A stretch of 64,000 nt of DNA from Miscanthus floridulus (taxonomy: Eukaryota; Streptophyta; Magnoliopsida; Poales; Poaceae): contig NC_089585.1 of NCBI RefSeq assembly GCF_019320115.1, positions 141,469,426-141,533,425 on the forward strand. The letters run 5' to 3'. This document shows, one piece after another, positions 11,901-22,633 of the stretch. Both the position numbers and the translations under genes were made by a program. Position 1 is the first letter of the stretch. Every line of letters starts with the position of its first letter. The notes under the pieces were generated by a model. It did no database searches, was not told where the DNA came from, and saw only the letters and a list, made by a program, of their open reading frames with translations.

Positions 11901-12846
11901 GCTGACCCGCGTGGCCGGTGAGCGGGACACCTTTAGGTCCCAGGCTAGAGAGGCCACGGCCTTGGGCAAGGTCCTTGCTGGACAGCTAGGGGTGGAGCAG
12001 AGTGCGCACTAGCTGACGAAGGGCGCCTTGGACGTGGCCCTTACGGCGGCTGAGGCCTCACAAACCGAGGCTATGGTTTGGAGGGAAAAGGCCGAGGGTG
12101 AGTCCTATTCCCCTTGTTTTATTCACTTTTTCTTATGTTCACTCCCTAACTCCCTAGTGTGACGTAGAGCTGGGGAGTGAAGCTTCTAGGGCGGCCGAGG
12201 CTTCTTAGGTCGAGGCCCAGCGCCTGAAGGAGGAGGCCATCGTTTCTCGGGCCGAAGCCCTGCGCTGGAAGGAGAAAGCCGAGGCCTCTCAGGTCAAGGC
12301 CCAACGCTGGGAGCAAAAGGCCAAAGGTGAGTCCCATAGGCTTTTGTCCTTATTTGGCTTGTTTTTCCTCTCGCTCAACCCCATTCCATTTCCTATGGCG
12401 CAGAGTCAGAGGCGGAGGTCACCTGAGCAGCCGAGGCTTCCGTCGCAGTGTAGACGGTGCTTGAGACCGAGATCAGGGAGCATGACGCACTGAAGGGTGC
12501 TACCCATGCCGCCTGTGAGGCCCTAGAGGTCGAGGGGGTTCAGTCAAGCAGCTCCCTTGGGAGCCGTCTAATTGCACTGAGCGGTCAAGTGCATGAGCGG
12601 CTCCGAGGAGCGCTGCATACAGGCGTCAAGCGCGCACTGGCCGTCATCGCCTCACACTATGTTGGTGTTGACCTGCAAGCCATCAGTGATGGCTATGTCT
12701 TGCCCGATGATGATGAGGAGGCCGACGAGGCGGTGATGAAGCTGTTAGAGGTGGCGGAAGGCCCTAGCACGGTGCTGGCAATGTTGTTTAAAGAGGAGGT
12801 GGTCCCTCCCCCGTCGTCTACCGATGCCAGAGGTCTTGAGCCTTGA
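8948..12846 (+). pseudogene. Antisense gene of the Tat element (PF04195 'putative gypsy type transposon' domain)
   Basis: Six exons are supported by GT-AG sites and continued similarity: 8948-9864, 9950-10578, 10661-11587, 11668-12097, 12168-12326, 12404-12846. Exon 1 holds the conserved N-terminal domain of plant proteins filed as 'putative gypsy type transposon' (GLLCPV, FVSFHECGLGIPADWF, YYGMELHNFNPNSIA, GYLGIAPHWELWLHLF). The middle is Ala/Glu-rich low complexity, exons 4-5 are a coiled coil made of repeated EA.RWKEKAEA-like units, and exon 6 ends with a conserved tail (HYVGVDLQAISDGYVLPDD, then TGA). In-frame TAG codons near 9086, 9242 and 9476 and at the exon 3 donor, where CAG is expected, make it non-functional. 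It runs opposite to gag-pol. The role of this protein family is unknown. Confidence 0.8.
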
Positions 12847-13434
12847 CCTGGGCCCAAGTGGCCATGTAAATAGAGTAGGAATTAACTTTGTATCGTAATG
12901 CTTATGGCCGTTGAGGCCTTTCTTTTAAAGTACTCGTGTTTCTTAATCATTTGTCTTGTATTTCCAAGCCTCTGCCCTCTTGTTGTCTCTGATCAGATTT
13001 CTTCGCAAAAAACTTCCTCGGAGCCTAATCCATCCTTTGGGCGAAAGGTGGTGAGGGAGCATCGTAGCCTGGAGGCTTAGGCTGTCTCGCGACTCTACTG
13101 GCCTTCTAGCCCTAAGACGGGCTTTCAGTCCTTGGGTTTTTCGCAATCGATTCGTCAGAGCGTGCTAGAGGGTTTGGCGTAGAGTTTTTTTCGAAAAACG
13201 ACTAAAAAATGGTGCGTGGGACTTAGGGGGGAATCCCCCATCTAGCCCCTAAGGGAGGCTCGGTTCTGCGGAGGCAGAGCCGGGTCTCCCTTACAGTGTT
13301 ATCGTATTGCCGAGACCCACGATGGGTTCAAGGGGGTTTCTCGAAACATTAGAACAACTAAAGAACGCTTCTCAATTGTATTCCGAGGAACAATATGTAC
13401 AATGCTTGGAAATTTAAGGGTAAAAGCGACGTAA
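12847..13434. other. Spacer between antisense gene and integrase
   Basis: The antisense gene ends at 12846 and the integrase C-terminus (read from the other strand) at 13435, so the two transcription units converge here. No further gene is seen. The spacer includes a run rich in 'gaggcttagg' and 'gggggaatcccccatc', the latter a small palindrome near 13229-13244 that could sit at the 3' ends of the converging transcripts. Confidence 0.45.
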
Positions 13435-16375
13435 CTATTCTATGTTCCAAGCGTTGGTGAAGATTTCGCCCTTTTTGTTGGCTAGCTTGTAGGTCCCGGG
13501 CTTTAGCACTTGGGCAATGATATACGACCCTTCCCATGGTGGGGTTAGCTTGTGGCGGCCCTTGTTGCTCTGTGTCAGCCTCAACACCAGGTCACCTACC
13601 TTCAAGTCTCGGCTTCGAATGCGCCGGGCTTGAAAGCACCGTAGGGCTTGCTGGTATTTGGCCGAGTACAGCAACGTGACATCTCGGGCTTCCTCCAGTT
13701 GGTCGAGGGCGTCCTCGCGGGTGGTGTGGTTGCTTTGCTTGTTGTAGGCCTGTAGCCTCGAGGAACCATATTCCAAGTTAGTGGGGAGGATGGCCTTGGC
13801 TCCATAGACAAGGAAGAAAGGTGTGAACCCCATGGCTTGGCTTGGAGTATTCCTCAGGCTCCAGATGACCGATGGGAGTTCGGCGAGCCATTTCTTGCCA
13901 AACTTCTTCAACCGGTTGTAAATTCTTGGCTTGAGGCCTTGTAGGATCATGCCGTTGGCTGTTCTACTTGGCTGTTGGTCCTTGGATGTCCTATGGCCGA
14001 CCAGGCCACACAGATGTGGTGGTCGTCGTAGAACATCAAGAATTTTTTGCCGGTGAACTGTGTCCCATTATCGGTGATGATGGTGTTAGGGACCCCAAAC
14101 CTGTAGATAATGTCAGTGAAGAACAACACTGCTTGCTCGGATTTGATTCGATTGATCGGACGAGCCTCAATCCATTTGGAGAACTTATCGATTGCTATCA
14201 GTAGATGGGTGTAGCCCCCGGGGGCCTTTTGTAGAGGCCCGACCATGTCGAGCCCCCATACGGCGAACGGCCATGTAATGGGAATGGTTTGGAGGGCCCA
14301 GGCCAGGAGATGTGTCTGCCGCGCATAGTACTGGCATCCCTCGCAGGAGCGTACTAGCTTGGTGGCGTCGGCAACCGCCATCGTCCAGTAGAACCCTTTG
14401 GTGGAAAGTGTTTCCGATGAGCGTCCGAGGCGCCGCATGGTGCTCGTAGGCCCCTACGTGCAAGTTCCAAAGCAGGGCTTGGCCTGCCTTGGTGGTGATG
14501 CATCGTTGGAGGACACCAGAGGGACTTTGCCAGTACAATTTGTTATTGTAGAGGACGTAAGTCTTGGATCGCCACGCAAGCCGTCGGGCTTTGGTCCTAT
14601 CACTAGGAAGTTTTTCCTGAGCGAGCCAATCAAGGAATGGGACTCGCCAGTTCGTGTCCTGGTTGGTCTGGGGAGGCCCGATGTTGACTTCCATGACCTC
14701 GGGCTTAGTCGAAAGGGTCTCGGCAGTGGAGGGGGCATCGGGCCCTGTGGTGGTTTTGGCCGGTGGGCCCTCTTCCGCTGCCGAGGCGTAGTCAATGGAA
14801 GGCTTGTGGAGGTCCCTGGCGAAGACGTTCAGGGGGACCGGAGCCCGCGCCGAGGCCATCTTTGCCAGCTCGTCTGTGGCCTCGTTGTATTTCTGCGCGA
14901 TGTGGTTGAGCTCGAGACCGTCGAACTTGTCTTCCAAGCGACGTACCAACTTGTAGTATGCCTCCATTTTGGGGTCGAGGCAGTTTGACTCCTTCATGAC
15001 TTGATCGATGATGAGCTAAGAGTCACCCCGGATGTCGAGACGCCGTACTCCAAGTTCGATGGCGATTTGTAAGCCGTTGACGAGGGCCTCATACTCGGCT
15101 GCGTTGTTGGAGGCAGCGAAGTGGAGCCGCACCATGTAGCGCATATGTACTCCGAGGGGCGAGGTGAAGAGCAGACCCACGCCTGCCCTAGTCTTTGTCA
15201 GAGACCCGTCGAAGTACATGGTCTAGCATTCTGTCTGAATTTGAGCAGGTGGCAGTTGGGTGTCGGTCCACTCAGCCACAAAATCGGCCAAGACCTAAGA
15301 CTTAATTGCTTTCTGAGGTGCAAAAGTCAATGCTTCCCCCATAAGCTCGACGGCCCACTTGGCTATCCTGCCTGAGGCCTCCCGGTTATGGACCATCTCT
15401 CCCAAGGGGAAAGACGATACCATAGTCACTTGGTGGGACTCGAAGTAGTGATGCAGCTTGCGCCGAGCCAAGACTATGGCGTAGATTAGCTTCTGGATGT
15501 GGGGGTATCGTGTTTTGGTCTCGGAGAGCACTTCGCTAATAAAGTAAATAGGTCGTTGGATGGGTAGGGCATGCCCCTCTTCCTGCCTCTCTACCACTAC
15601 GGCAGCGCTGACCACTTGGGTCGTTGCGGTGATGTAGAGTAAGAGGGCCTCGTCTCTGGCCGGCGGTACCAGGACAGGAGGATTGGCGAGCAGTGCTTTG
15701 AGCCTGTTGAGGGTTTCTTTGACCTTGGGGGTCCAAGAAAAGCATTTGGATTTTCTCAAGAGGTGGTACAGAGGCAAGCCTTTTTTGCCGAGGCGCGAGA
15801 TGAAGCGGCTCAGGGCCGCAAGGCACCCCATGACCCTCTACACTCCCTTAAGGTCTCGGATTGGTCCCATGCTGGTTACGGCCGATACCTTCTCCGGGTT
15901 AGCCTCGATGCCACGTTCTGAGACTATGAACCCTAAGAGCATGCCTCGGGGAACCCCGAACACACACTTCTCAGGGTTGAGCATGATGCCCTTTTCTCTG
16001 AGGCATTTGAAGGCTATCTCTAGGTCATCGATGAGATCCCCGGCCTTTCTAGACTTGACCATGATGTCGTCCACATAGGCCTCAACGGTTCACCCAATGT
16101 GCTCGCCAAAGACCTAGGTCATGCACCGCTGGTATGTGGCTCCTGCGTTTCTGAGGCCGAAAGGCATAGTCACGTAGCAGTACATGCCGAATGGTGTGAT
16201 AAAAGAAGTCGCAAGCTGGTCGGACTCTTTCATCTTGATTTGATGGTAACCGGAGTACGCATCAAGGAAAGACAGAGTCTCACATCCCGCAGTGGAGTCA
16301 ACGATTTGATCGATTCGGGGTAACAGGAAGGGGACTTTTGGATATGCTTTATTCAAACCGGTGTAATCTACACAC
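13435..16375 (-). pseudogene. Gypsy pol: RT, RNase H, archaeal-type RNase H, integrase
   Basis: Minus-strand order: RT fingers/palm (VDYTGLNKAYPK, LSFLDAYSGYHQI, FITPFGMYCYVTMPFGLRNA) at 16114-16375; the catalytic YVDD at 16066-16077; RT thumb and Gypsy RNase H at 15295-15831 (PIYFISEVLSETKTRYP, REASGRIAKWAVEL); a second RNase H of archaeal type at about 14850-15219 (MYFDGSLTKTRAGVGLL, NNAAEYEALVNGL, GDS); integrase at 13435-14438 with CEGCQYYARQTH, then the DDE core (GLDMVGPL, TDNGTQF, NSQVEQ) and a C-terminal GVP-like tail. Stops follow RCMT, GDS and PTA, and a frameshift lies near 14400-14440. The double RNase H places it in the Tat lineage. Confidence 0.9.
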
Positions 16376-17547
16376 CCACTCCCCGATACCTCGACTGGTC
16401 TCAGGAAGCAATCACCTTCGATCGGGATGACCACCCCGACCATGTTCCAAATCCCGGGCAGTACCCACTTGTTGTCGACCCGATCATCGGCAACACCTGA
16501 CTCACCAAGGTGTTGATGGACGGAGGCACCGGCCTCAACATCCTCTACGTCAACACCCTAGAGCTCCTAGAGATCGACTAGTCACGGCTACAAGATGACG
16601 CCACACCTTTCCACGGCATCGTACCGGGGAAGCGCACACGACCCCTTGGGCGCATCGACCTTCCTGTTTGCTTTGGCACCCCCTCCAACTACCGCAAGGA
16701 GGTCCTTACCTTTGAGGTGGTCGGATTCAGGGGAACCTACCACGCCATCCTGGGGCGGCCATGTTATGCCAAGTTCATGGCAGTCCCCAACTACACCTAC
16801 CTCAAGCTCAAGATGCCGGGTCCCAACGGCGTCATCACGATTGAGTCCACGTACGAACATGCATACGACTATGATGTCGAGTGCATCAAGTATGCTGAGG
16901 CTCTCATGGAGGCCGAGACCATCATTGCCAACCTTGACTGACTCGGTGGCGAGGCACCTAACTCCAAGTGTCGTGCGGGGATGTTTGAGCCCACGGAGGC
17001 CATCAAGCTCATCCCGATTGACCCCGCCTGCCCCGATGACCGGGCGCTGAGGATCAGCACCACCCTCGACATCAAATAGGAAGCCGTGCTCATCGACTTT
17101 CTCCACATGAATGCCAACATGTTTGCATGGAGTCCCTCGGACATGATGGGCATACCAAGGGAGGTCGCCGAGCATGCCTTGGACATCCAGGCCGGCTCTA
17201 GGCTAGTGAAGCAGCGCCTACATCGATTCAACGAGGAAAAACACAGGACCATTGGCGAGGAGTTGCAGAAGCTCTTAGCGGCCGGATTCATCAAGGAGGT
17301 ATCCCATCCGGAGTGGTTAGCTAACCCTATGTTGGTCAAGAAGAAAAGTGGGAAGTGGAGGATGTGTGTAGATTACAGCGGTTTGAATAAAGCCTGTCCA
17401 AAAGTCTCCTTCCCGTTACCCCGAATCGATCAAATCATTGACTCCACTATGAGATGTGAGACTCTGTCTTTCCTTGATGCGTACTTCGGTTACCATCAAA
17501 TCAAGATGAAAGAGTCCGACCAGCTCATGACTTCTTTTATCACACCG
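16376..17547 (+). pseudogene. Inverted copy of protease/RT (left arm)
   Basis: This segment codes on the plus strand, against the rest of pol. It starts YLDWSQEAITF, passes through the retropepsin region (VLMDGGTGLNILYVN, where DGG sits at the active-site position, and VVGFRGTYHAILGRPCYAKFM). It then runs into RT (LHMNANMFAWSPSDMMG, KKKSGKWRMCVDYSGLNKACPK, LSFLDAYFGYHQIKM) and stops at FITP at 17547. In-frame stops occur near 16499, 16579 and 16939. It is the reverse-complement partner of 17611-18779. Confidence 0.88.
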
Positions 17548-17610
17548 CTGGTATGTGGCTCCTGCGTTTCTAAGGTCAAAAGGCATAGTCACGTAGTAGT
17601 ACATGCCGAA

Positions 17611-18779
17611 CGGTGTGATAAAAGAAGTCACGAGCTGGTCAGACTCTTTCATCTTGATTTGATGGTAACTGGAGTACGCATCAAGGAAAGACAAAGTCTC
17701 ACATTCTGCAGTGGAGTCAACGATTTGATCGATTTAGGGTAACGGGAAGGGGACTTTTGGATAGGCTTTATTCAAACCGGTGTAATCTACACACATCCTC
17801 CACTTCCCACTTTTCTTCTTGACCAACACAGGGTTAGCTAACCACTTCGGATGGGATACCTCCTTGATGAATCTGGCCGCTAAGAGCTTCTGCAACTCCT
17901 CGCCAATGGTCCTGCGTTTTTCCTCATCGAATCAACGTAGGCGCTGCTTCACCGGCCTAGAGCCGGCTTGGATGTCCAAGGCGTGCTCGGCGACCTCCCT
18001 TGGTATGCCCAGCATGTCCGAGGGACTCCATGCGAACATGTCGGCATTTGCGCAGAGAAAGTCGACGAGCACGACTTCCTATTTGATGTCGAGGGTGGCG
18101 CTGATCCTCAGCGCCCGGTCATCGGGGCAGGCGGGGTCAACCAGGACAAGCTTGATGGCCTCCGCGGGCTCAAACATCCCCGCATGACGCTTGGAGTCAG
18201 GCGCCTCGCCACCGAGTCGGTCAAGGCTGGAAATGAGGGTCTCGGCCTCCATGAGAGCCTCGGCGTACTCGATGCACTCGACATCGTAGTCGTATGCATG
18301 TTCGTACGTGGACTCAATCATGATGACGCCGTTGGGACCCAGCATCTTGAGCTTGAGGTAGGTGTAGTTGGGGACTACCATGAACTTGGCATAACACGGC
18401 CACCCTAGGATGGCATAGTAGGTTCCCCTGAATCCGACCACCTCAAAGGTAAGGACCTCCTTGCGGTAGTTGGGGGTGCCAAAGCAAATGGGAAGGTCGA
18501 TGCGCCCGAGGGGTCATGTGCGCTTCCCCGGTACGATGCCGTGGAAAGGTGCGGCGTCATCTCATAGCCATGATCGGTCGATCTCTAGGAGCTCTAGGGT
18601 GTTGACGTAGAGGATGTTGAGTCTGTTGCCTCCGTCCATCAACACCTTGGTGAGTCGGGTGTTGTCGATGATCGGGTCGACAACAAGTGGGTACTGCCCG
18701 GGATTTGGAACATGGTCGGGGTGGTCATCCCAATCGAAGGTGATTGCTTCCCGAGACTAGTCGAGGTATTGGGGAGTGG
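17611..18779 (-). pseudogene. Protease/RT in the original orientation (right arm)
   Basis: On the minus strand this follows gag directly and encodes the same protease/RT stretch as the left arm (MDGGNRLNIL, VVGFRGTYYAILGWPCYAKFM, DPACPDDRALRISATLDIK, VDYTGLNKA). It carries several stops of its own. Continuing through the 63-bp spacer (17548-17610) the frame reads FGMYYYVTMPFDLRNAGATYQR, so the right arm plus spacer is the native order and the left arm is the inserted inverted part. Confidence 0.88.
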
Positions 18780-21257
18780 CTACCTTAACCGAGAAGACCT
18801 CTCGGCGTTCCCACTTTTGCTGACGTGCCATAAGGCACACCGAGGGTCCGCCAAAGATTATGAAGGCGTTGTGTACCTCGGGGAACCCTTTGTCCTTGTC
18901 GTCGTCCCGGTCACCGGCGCCTTTCTGCTTGGCGTCGTCGTTGGGGAGGCCGAGCCTAGCGTAGTAACGCCGCAGCATGGAGCAATCCTCGAGGGCGTGC
19001 TTTACCGAGCCCCGGTGGTAAGGGCAGAGTTTCTTAAGCATGTCGTCGAAGGGCCTAGGGCCCTAGGGCCTCGGGGATTCTTGCGTTCTACGGCCGCGAC
19101 TAGATCGGCCTCAAGGACGGCCTGCTTCCCCTGGCGACCCTTTTTCTTTCTTTTGGGGAGGTGGGGAACCGAGGCCTTGGGGGCCTCGTCCCTCCGCTTC
19201 CCCTTGGCTTTGTTCTCGAGGAAGATGGCCCCAATAGCCTCTTTGCCCGAGGCAAAGTTGGTGGCGATATCGAGGAGCGCAGCAGCCGAGCGTGGCATGT
19301 TCCGGCCTAACTCTTGGACCAAGTCTTGATAGGTGGTGCCGGAGAGGAAAACCTGGACGATTTTTGAGTCGCCGACGCTGGATAACTCGGTGCACTATTT
19401 AGAGACACGCCAGATGAAGTCTCAGAGAGACTCGTCTGGTTTCTGGTGACAACTCTTAAGGTCCCAAGAGTTTCCAGGGCACACGTATGTGCCTTGGAAA
19501 TTCCCAACAAAGATCCTAACCAAGTCGCGCCAGTCGTGGATCTGTGAGGGAGGAAGGTGCTCGAGCCAGGCTCACGTCGAGTCTGACAAGAGCAAGGGGA
19601 GGTTGCGGATGATGAGCAGGTCGTCGTCCGCGCCACCTAGCTAACAAGCCAGATGATAATCAGCAAGCGAGAGTTCGGGATTGGTCTTGCCGCTATACTT
19701 CGTGAGGTTGGCTGGTTGTCGAAACCGGGCTAGAAACTAAGCGTTGCGGATGGCCATGCTAAAGAACCGAGGACCAGGCAGTTCAGGAGAAGGACTGCAA
19801 TCCTCCTCACTGTCATAATGGCCACCTCAGTGTGGATGGTAGCCTCGGGCGGGCCCCTCATTGTCGTGGCGTCGTCGCCTGCTGACCACCTCATGGTCTG
19901 CCTGCACCTTGCGTTGGTTGCCGAGGCGGTCGAGCCGCAAGGGGACTCCGTGGGCTGTTGGCGCCCGAGCGGGCTCGGGACGATCTGAGGCCTCCCTATC
20001 CTGCTGATGTAGTGCCGAGGGGAGGTCCGAGGTGGCTCCGCGCTGCCGGGAGGCGGAACTCTCGGCTTGCTGCACCGCGGCGGTCTCGAGGAGATCCCGG
20101 AGCTCACCACGAACCCATCGCCCTTCCATGGTAGAGGGCTCGGGCATCGCGTGCACTAGCATCGCTGTAGCCGCGACATTCTAGCTAGCGCGATTGAAGA
20201 TTGGGGGACGATCGTCCCCTTCATCGTCATTGATGCGGTGGTGCACGTCGCGGGCCCACCGCTGGGCTCCACCGCCGTCACCGTGGCCCTGCTGCTCCTG
20301 CTCAAGAGTGTTTCGGAGCTGTTGCAGAAGGAGTCAATCTTGCTCAACCTTTGCCTGAAGCTCACGAAGCTGCTCTAGTTCCGGGCGTCGAAGTTGTCCG
20401 AGGGCAAGGTTCTCGTTCCGTGCTGCCGGTGGGACAATGCGTGAGGGCGTGGCATCGCCCGTTCCCTGATGAAGCAGAGTATGGTTGCCTACCCCCTCGT
20501 CCTCATCACCCGTGCTTGGCATCCCAAGTCCAACGTGGAAGCACTCATGAGTGGGATCGTGAGTACCTTCATTGTTAGAATCGGAGTAGCCAAAGCAATA
20601 GTCACTCGCGGCCAAGAAGCGGCGCATGGTTTCATGGTCATGGAGGTCAGAGAAATCCGCTCCAGCCCATGCCTCGTCCTCCTCCGAGGAGTCGGCGTGG
20701 GTGTGGATTGACACGGTGGTGTCGAAGTCGAGAGTGAAGCGCTGGTGGTGTCCTGAGGGATCCGCGTGAGCAGAAGCGTAGGCGTAAGCATAAGAGGCGG
20801 CGACATTTCTCAACCCGAAGGGGTATGGAGATGGTGCCGTTGCCGGGCTCTGCTCCACTGGAGTTGGCTCCTCAGGGAGTGGTGGAGCAGAGCTTGATGA
20901 TGGGGTGTCGCCGGGTGCCACCGGGTTTTTTCCCTTGTCCAGGCTCAGGCTAGACAGGTCCCCAATCAGGGACCTTGCACCAACAGCCGGTCGTAAGATA
21001 CCGGCGGAGAGCGACGAGTCGCCCTGGGTTCACGTAGCATCGGGGTGATCCTGCTCGCGTCGTGCCTAGCGAGCACGGCGAGAGCGGCCGCCCGGGCGCT
21101 GCCTGCGCCTAGGCTGTCGGTGCATGATGTCATCGTCGGTCGGTGGTGCTCGGGGCATGAGGAGTACCATGTTGTACTCATGCCCTAGAGACATGAACTC
21201 TAGGCTCCCAAACCAGATCACCGTGCCGAGACGTAGCGGTCGTGCGGGGTCTGCCAT
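18780..21257 (-). pseudogene. Gypsy gag, frameshifted
   Basis: A gag start (MADPARPLRLGTVIWFG) lies at 21257. A long acidic N-terminal piece (MAPGDTPSSSS..., 20334-20921) follows, then a disrupted stretch, then the capsid-like core at about 19330-19640 (NLPLLLSDST, WLEHLPPSQIHDWRDLVRIF) and a basic region with RRDEAPKASVPHLPKRKKKG. The C-terminal zinc-knuckle variant CPYHRGSVKHALEDC is at about 18995-19040. The coding phase changes several times and stops are frequent (19002-19395 is open in three overlapping frames). It would have formed the virus-like particle shell. Confidence 0.8.
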
Positions 21258-21295
21258 CTGGAACTTGTTAGGATGACGAAACTGACACGTAGTGC

Positions 21296-21313
21296 CCCCT
21301 ACCTGGCACGCCA
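21296..21313 (-). other. Primer-binding site of the Gypsy element
   Basis: The minus strand reads TGGCGTGCCAGGTAGGGG two bases after the end of the 5' LTR, the position of the tRNA primer site. The TGG start fits a tRNA CCA end. I do not name the tRNA because the match cannot be checked here. Confidence 0.65.
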
Positions 21314-21315
21314 AC

Positions 21316-22628
21316 TGTCGGGGTTTTGGACCAGGGGGTCCTCAACCAACCAGTAAATTTGTACTGCGTGTTCTCGATCCCGGATGGTGATGCAAAGAGA
21401 CACAAGGTTTATACTGGTTCGGGCAATCGGTGCCCTACATCCAGTCTGAGAGATCGATCTTGTATTCCTTGCACCGAAGTGCTTGTAGTAGGGGGTTACA
21501 AGCTGGGTGAGAGAGGGAGTTAGTCCCAGGTCTCGGCGTGGAGTGATGCGGCTGCTTGAGACGTTGCTCTCAGGCAGCGGGGGAGTGTGCGTGTCACAGG
21601 GTGTTGTTTTTGTGTGCGGGTGTGTTCCCTCCCTAGAAACGGCCTATGTCCTTTCCTTTTATAGTTGAAGGGGGACAAGGGTAGCACATGTGCTAACTAC
21701 ATGGCGTCGTGCGAACGGAGGTGGCGTGTCCGAGCCCTGTAGTCTGTTCCTGTGGCGGCATGGCTGTCGGAGTGGTCCGTCCTTGAAGTACTGGGGCGAC
21801 GTGCTGGTCACATCTGATCCTGTGTGTCATGGGAGCTCCAGGGCTACCTCAAAGCGGGTGCGGTGGTCGACGTGCGGGTCGCTGTAGATTGTCGGCGCGC
21901 AAAGCCGAGGCTCAGTTGGTGCCGAGGCCAAACCATGGTGGGGGGTCTCGGCAGACATGAATCTTGAGATAGCCGAGGCCCTGACGTAGGGTGCCGAGGC
22001 TCGGAGGGAGCGGTCGACCTTGTACGCTAATTTGGAGGCGATGATGACCCGGATCAGACTTCCCATGCCGCATTGTCTTCGGGGCGGGGGTTACGGGGCA
22101 CAGTGTAGTTCAGGCGCTGATCATGGGCACAGGGCCAGATCATAGTGGCCGGTAATACCCTCTGCGCCTTGTCCCAACCGGTATGGCGTTGATACGACTC
22201 CTTGTCCCGTTGGCCACTCCGTGGTGTCGAGCCGTCGTCCGGCTAAGATTGCAGGAGTGGTTGGCACATTAATGGGACGTGACACGCTGTCGGGAAGACT
22301 GGTCGAGGCGGGAGCGATGGGTTATTAACAAGCCAGCCTCGAGCGATACGGAGAATCCCTGTCTCGTTCGAGGCTGTACGCGCGGGGCCTCGGGCGAGAC
22401 GGAGATTGGGCTCCCTGTCGAGGCCTTCCCGCGAGAGGCCTCGCGCGAGGCGGAGATTCATCAGGGTGTCGAGACCTCCCGTGCGAGGCTTAAAGCAAGG
22501 CGGAGAGCCGGTGGGTTCGGACGGGGCCGGTGGTGAACCCATGGCTCACCTTCTGGCTTCATTGTTGATGGGGTTTAAGTGACTCTTTTGGTGTACGCTC
22601 GGGGTACCCCATTTTATGGTACCCGACA
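21316..22628 (-). repeat. 5' LTR of the Tat-type Gypsy element
   Basis: It runs from tgtcggggttttgg to acccgaca and pairs with 5400-6713. The first 230 bp differ at about eight sites and a 410-bp middle part at about two dozen. A TATA-like box (TATAAAAGG, minus) lies at 21655-21664 and would drive the minus-strand gag-pol transcript. The 22629-22633 CTAGG is the target duplication. Confidence 0.92.
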
Positions 22629-22633
22629 CTAGG

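Larger units (their letters stand above)
16376..18779. repeat. 1.17-kb inverted repeat with 63-bp loop
   Basis: The arms 16376-17547 and 17611-18779 are reverse complements, by eye about 8% different over roughly 500 compared positions. The loop 17548-17610 plus the next 184 bp is also a direct repeat of 16135-16375 (about 6% different). At the inner junction both parent sequences share CACCG (cacaccg / catgcaccg), a 5-bp microhomology. The outer junction at 16375/16376 shows at most one or two shared bases. Confidence 0.9.
5400..22628 (-). mobile_element. Ty3/Gypsy LTR retrotransposon, Tat-type (RIRE2/Retand-like), 17.2 kb
   Basis: Two LTRs of about 1.31 kb (TGTCGGGG...CCCGACA) bound the element, and a perfect 5-bp target duplication CTAGG lies at 5395-5399 and 22629-22633. 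On the minus strand the order is 5' LTR, primer site, gag, protease/RT (rearranged), RT, RNase H, an archaeal-type second RNase H, integrase, a reverse-oriented gene, a tandem-repeat block, polypurine tract and 3' LTR. The second RNase H, the antisense gene and the long 3' region are hallmarks of the Tat lineage. Every coding part has stops or frameshifts, so it is dead but structurally complete. By eye the LTRs differ at roughly 4-6% of sites. Confidence 0.93.

Noticed and set aside
16376..18779. Two separate nested Gypsy elements instead of an inverted repeat
   Set aside because: No LTR, primer site or target duplication lies between the arms, and both arms end within RT, so one rearranged element explains the data better.
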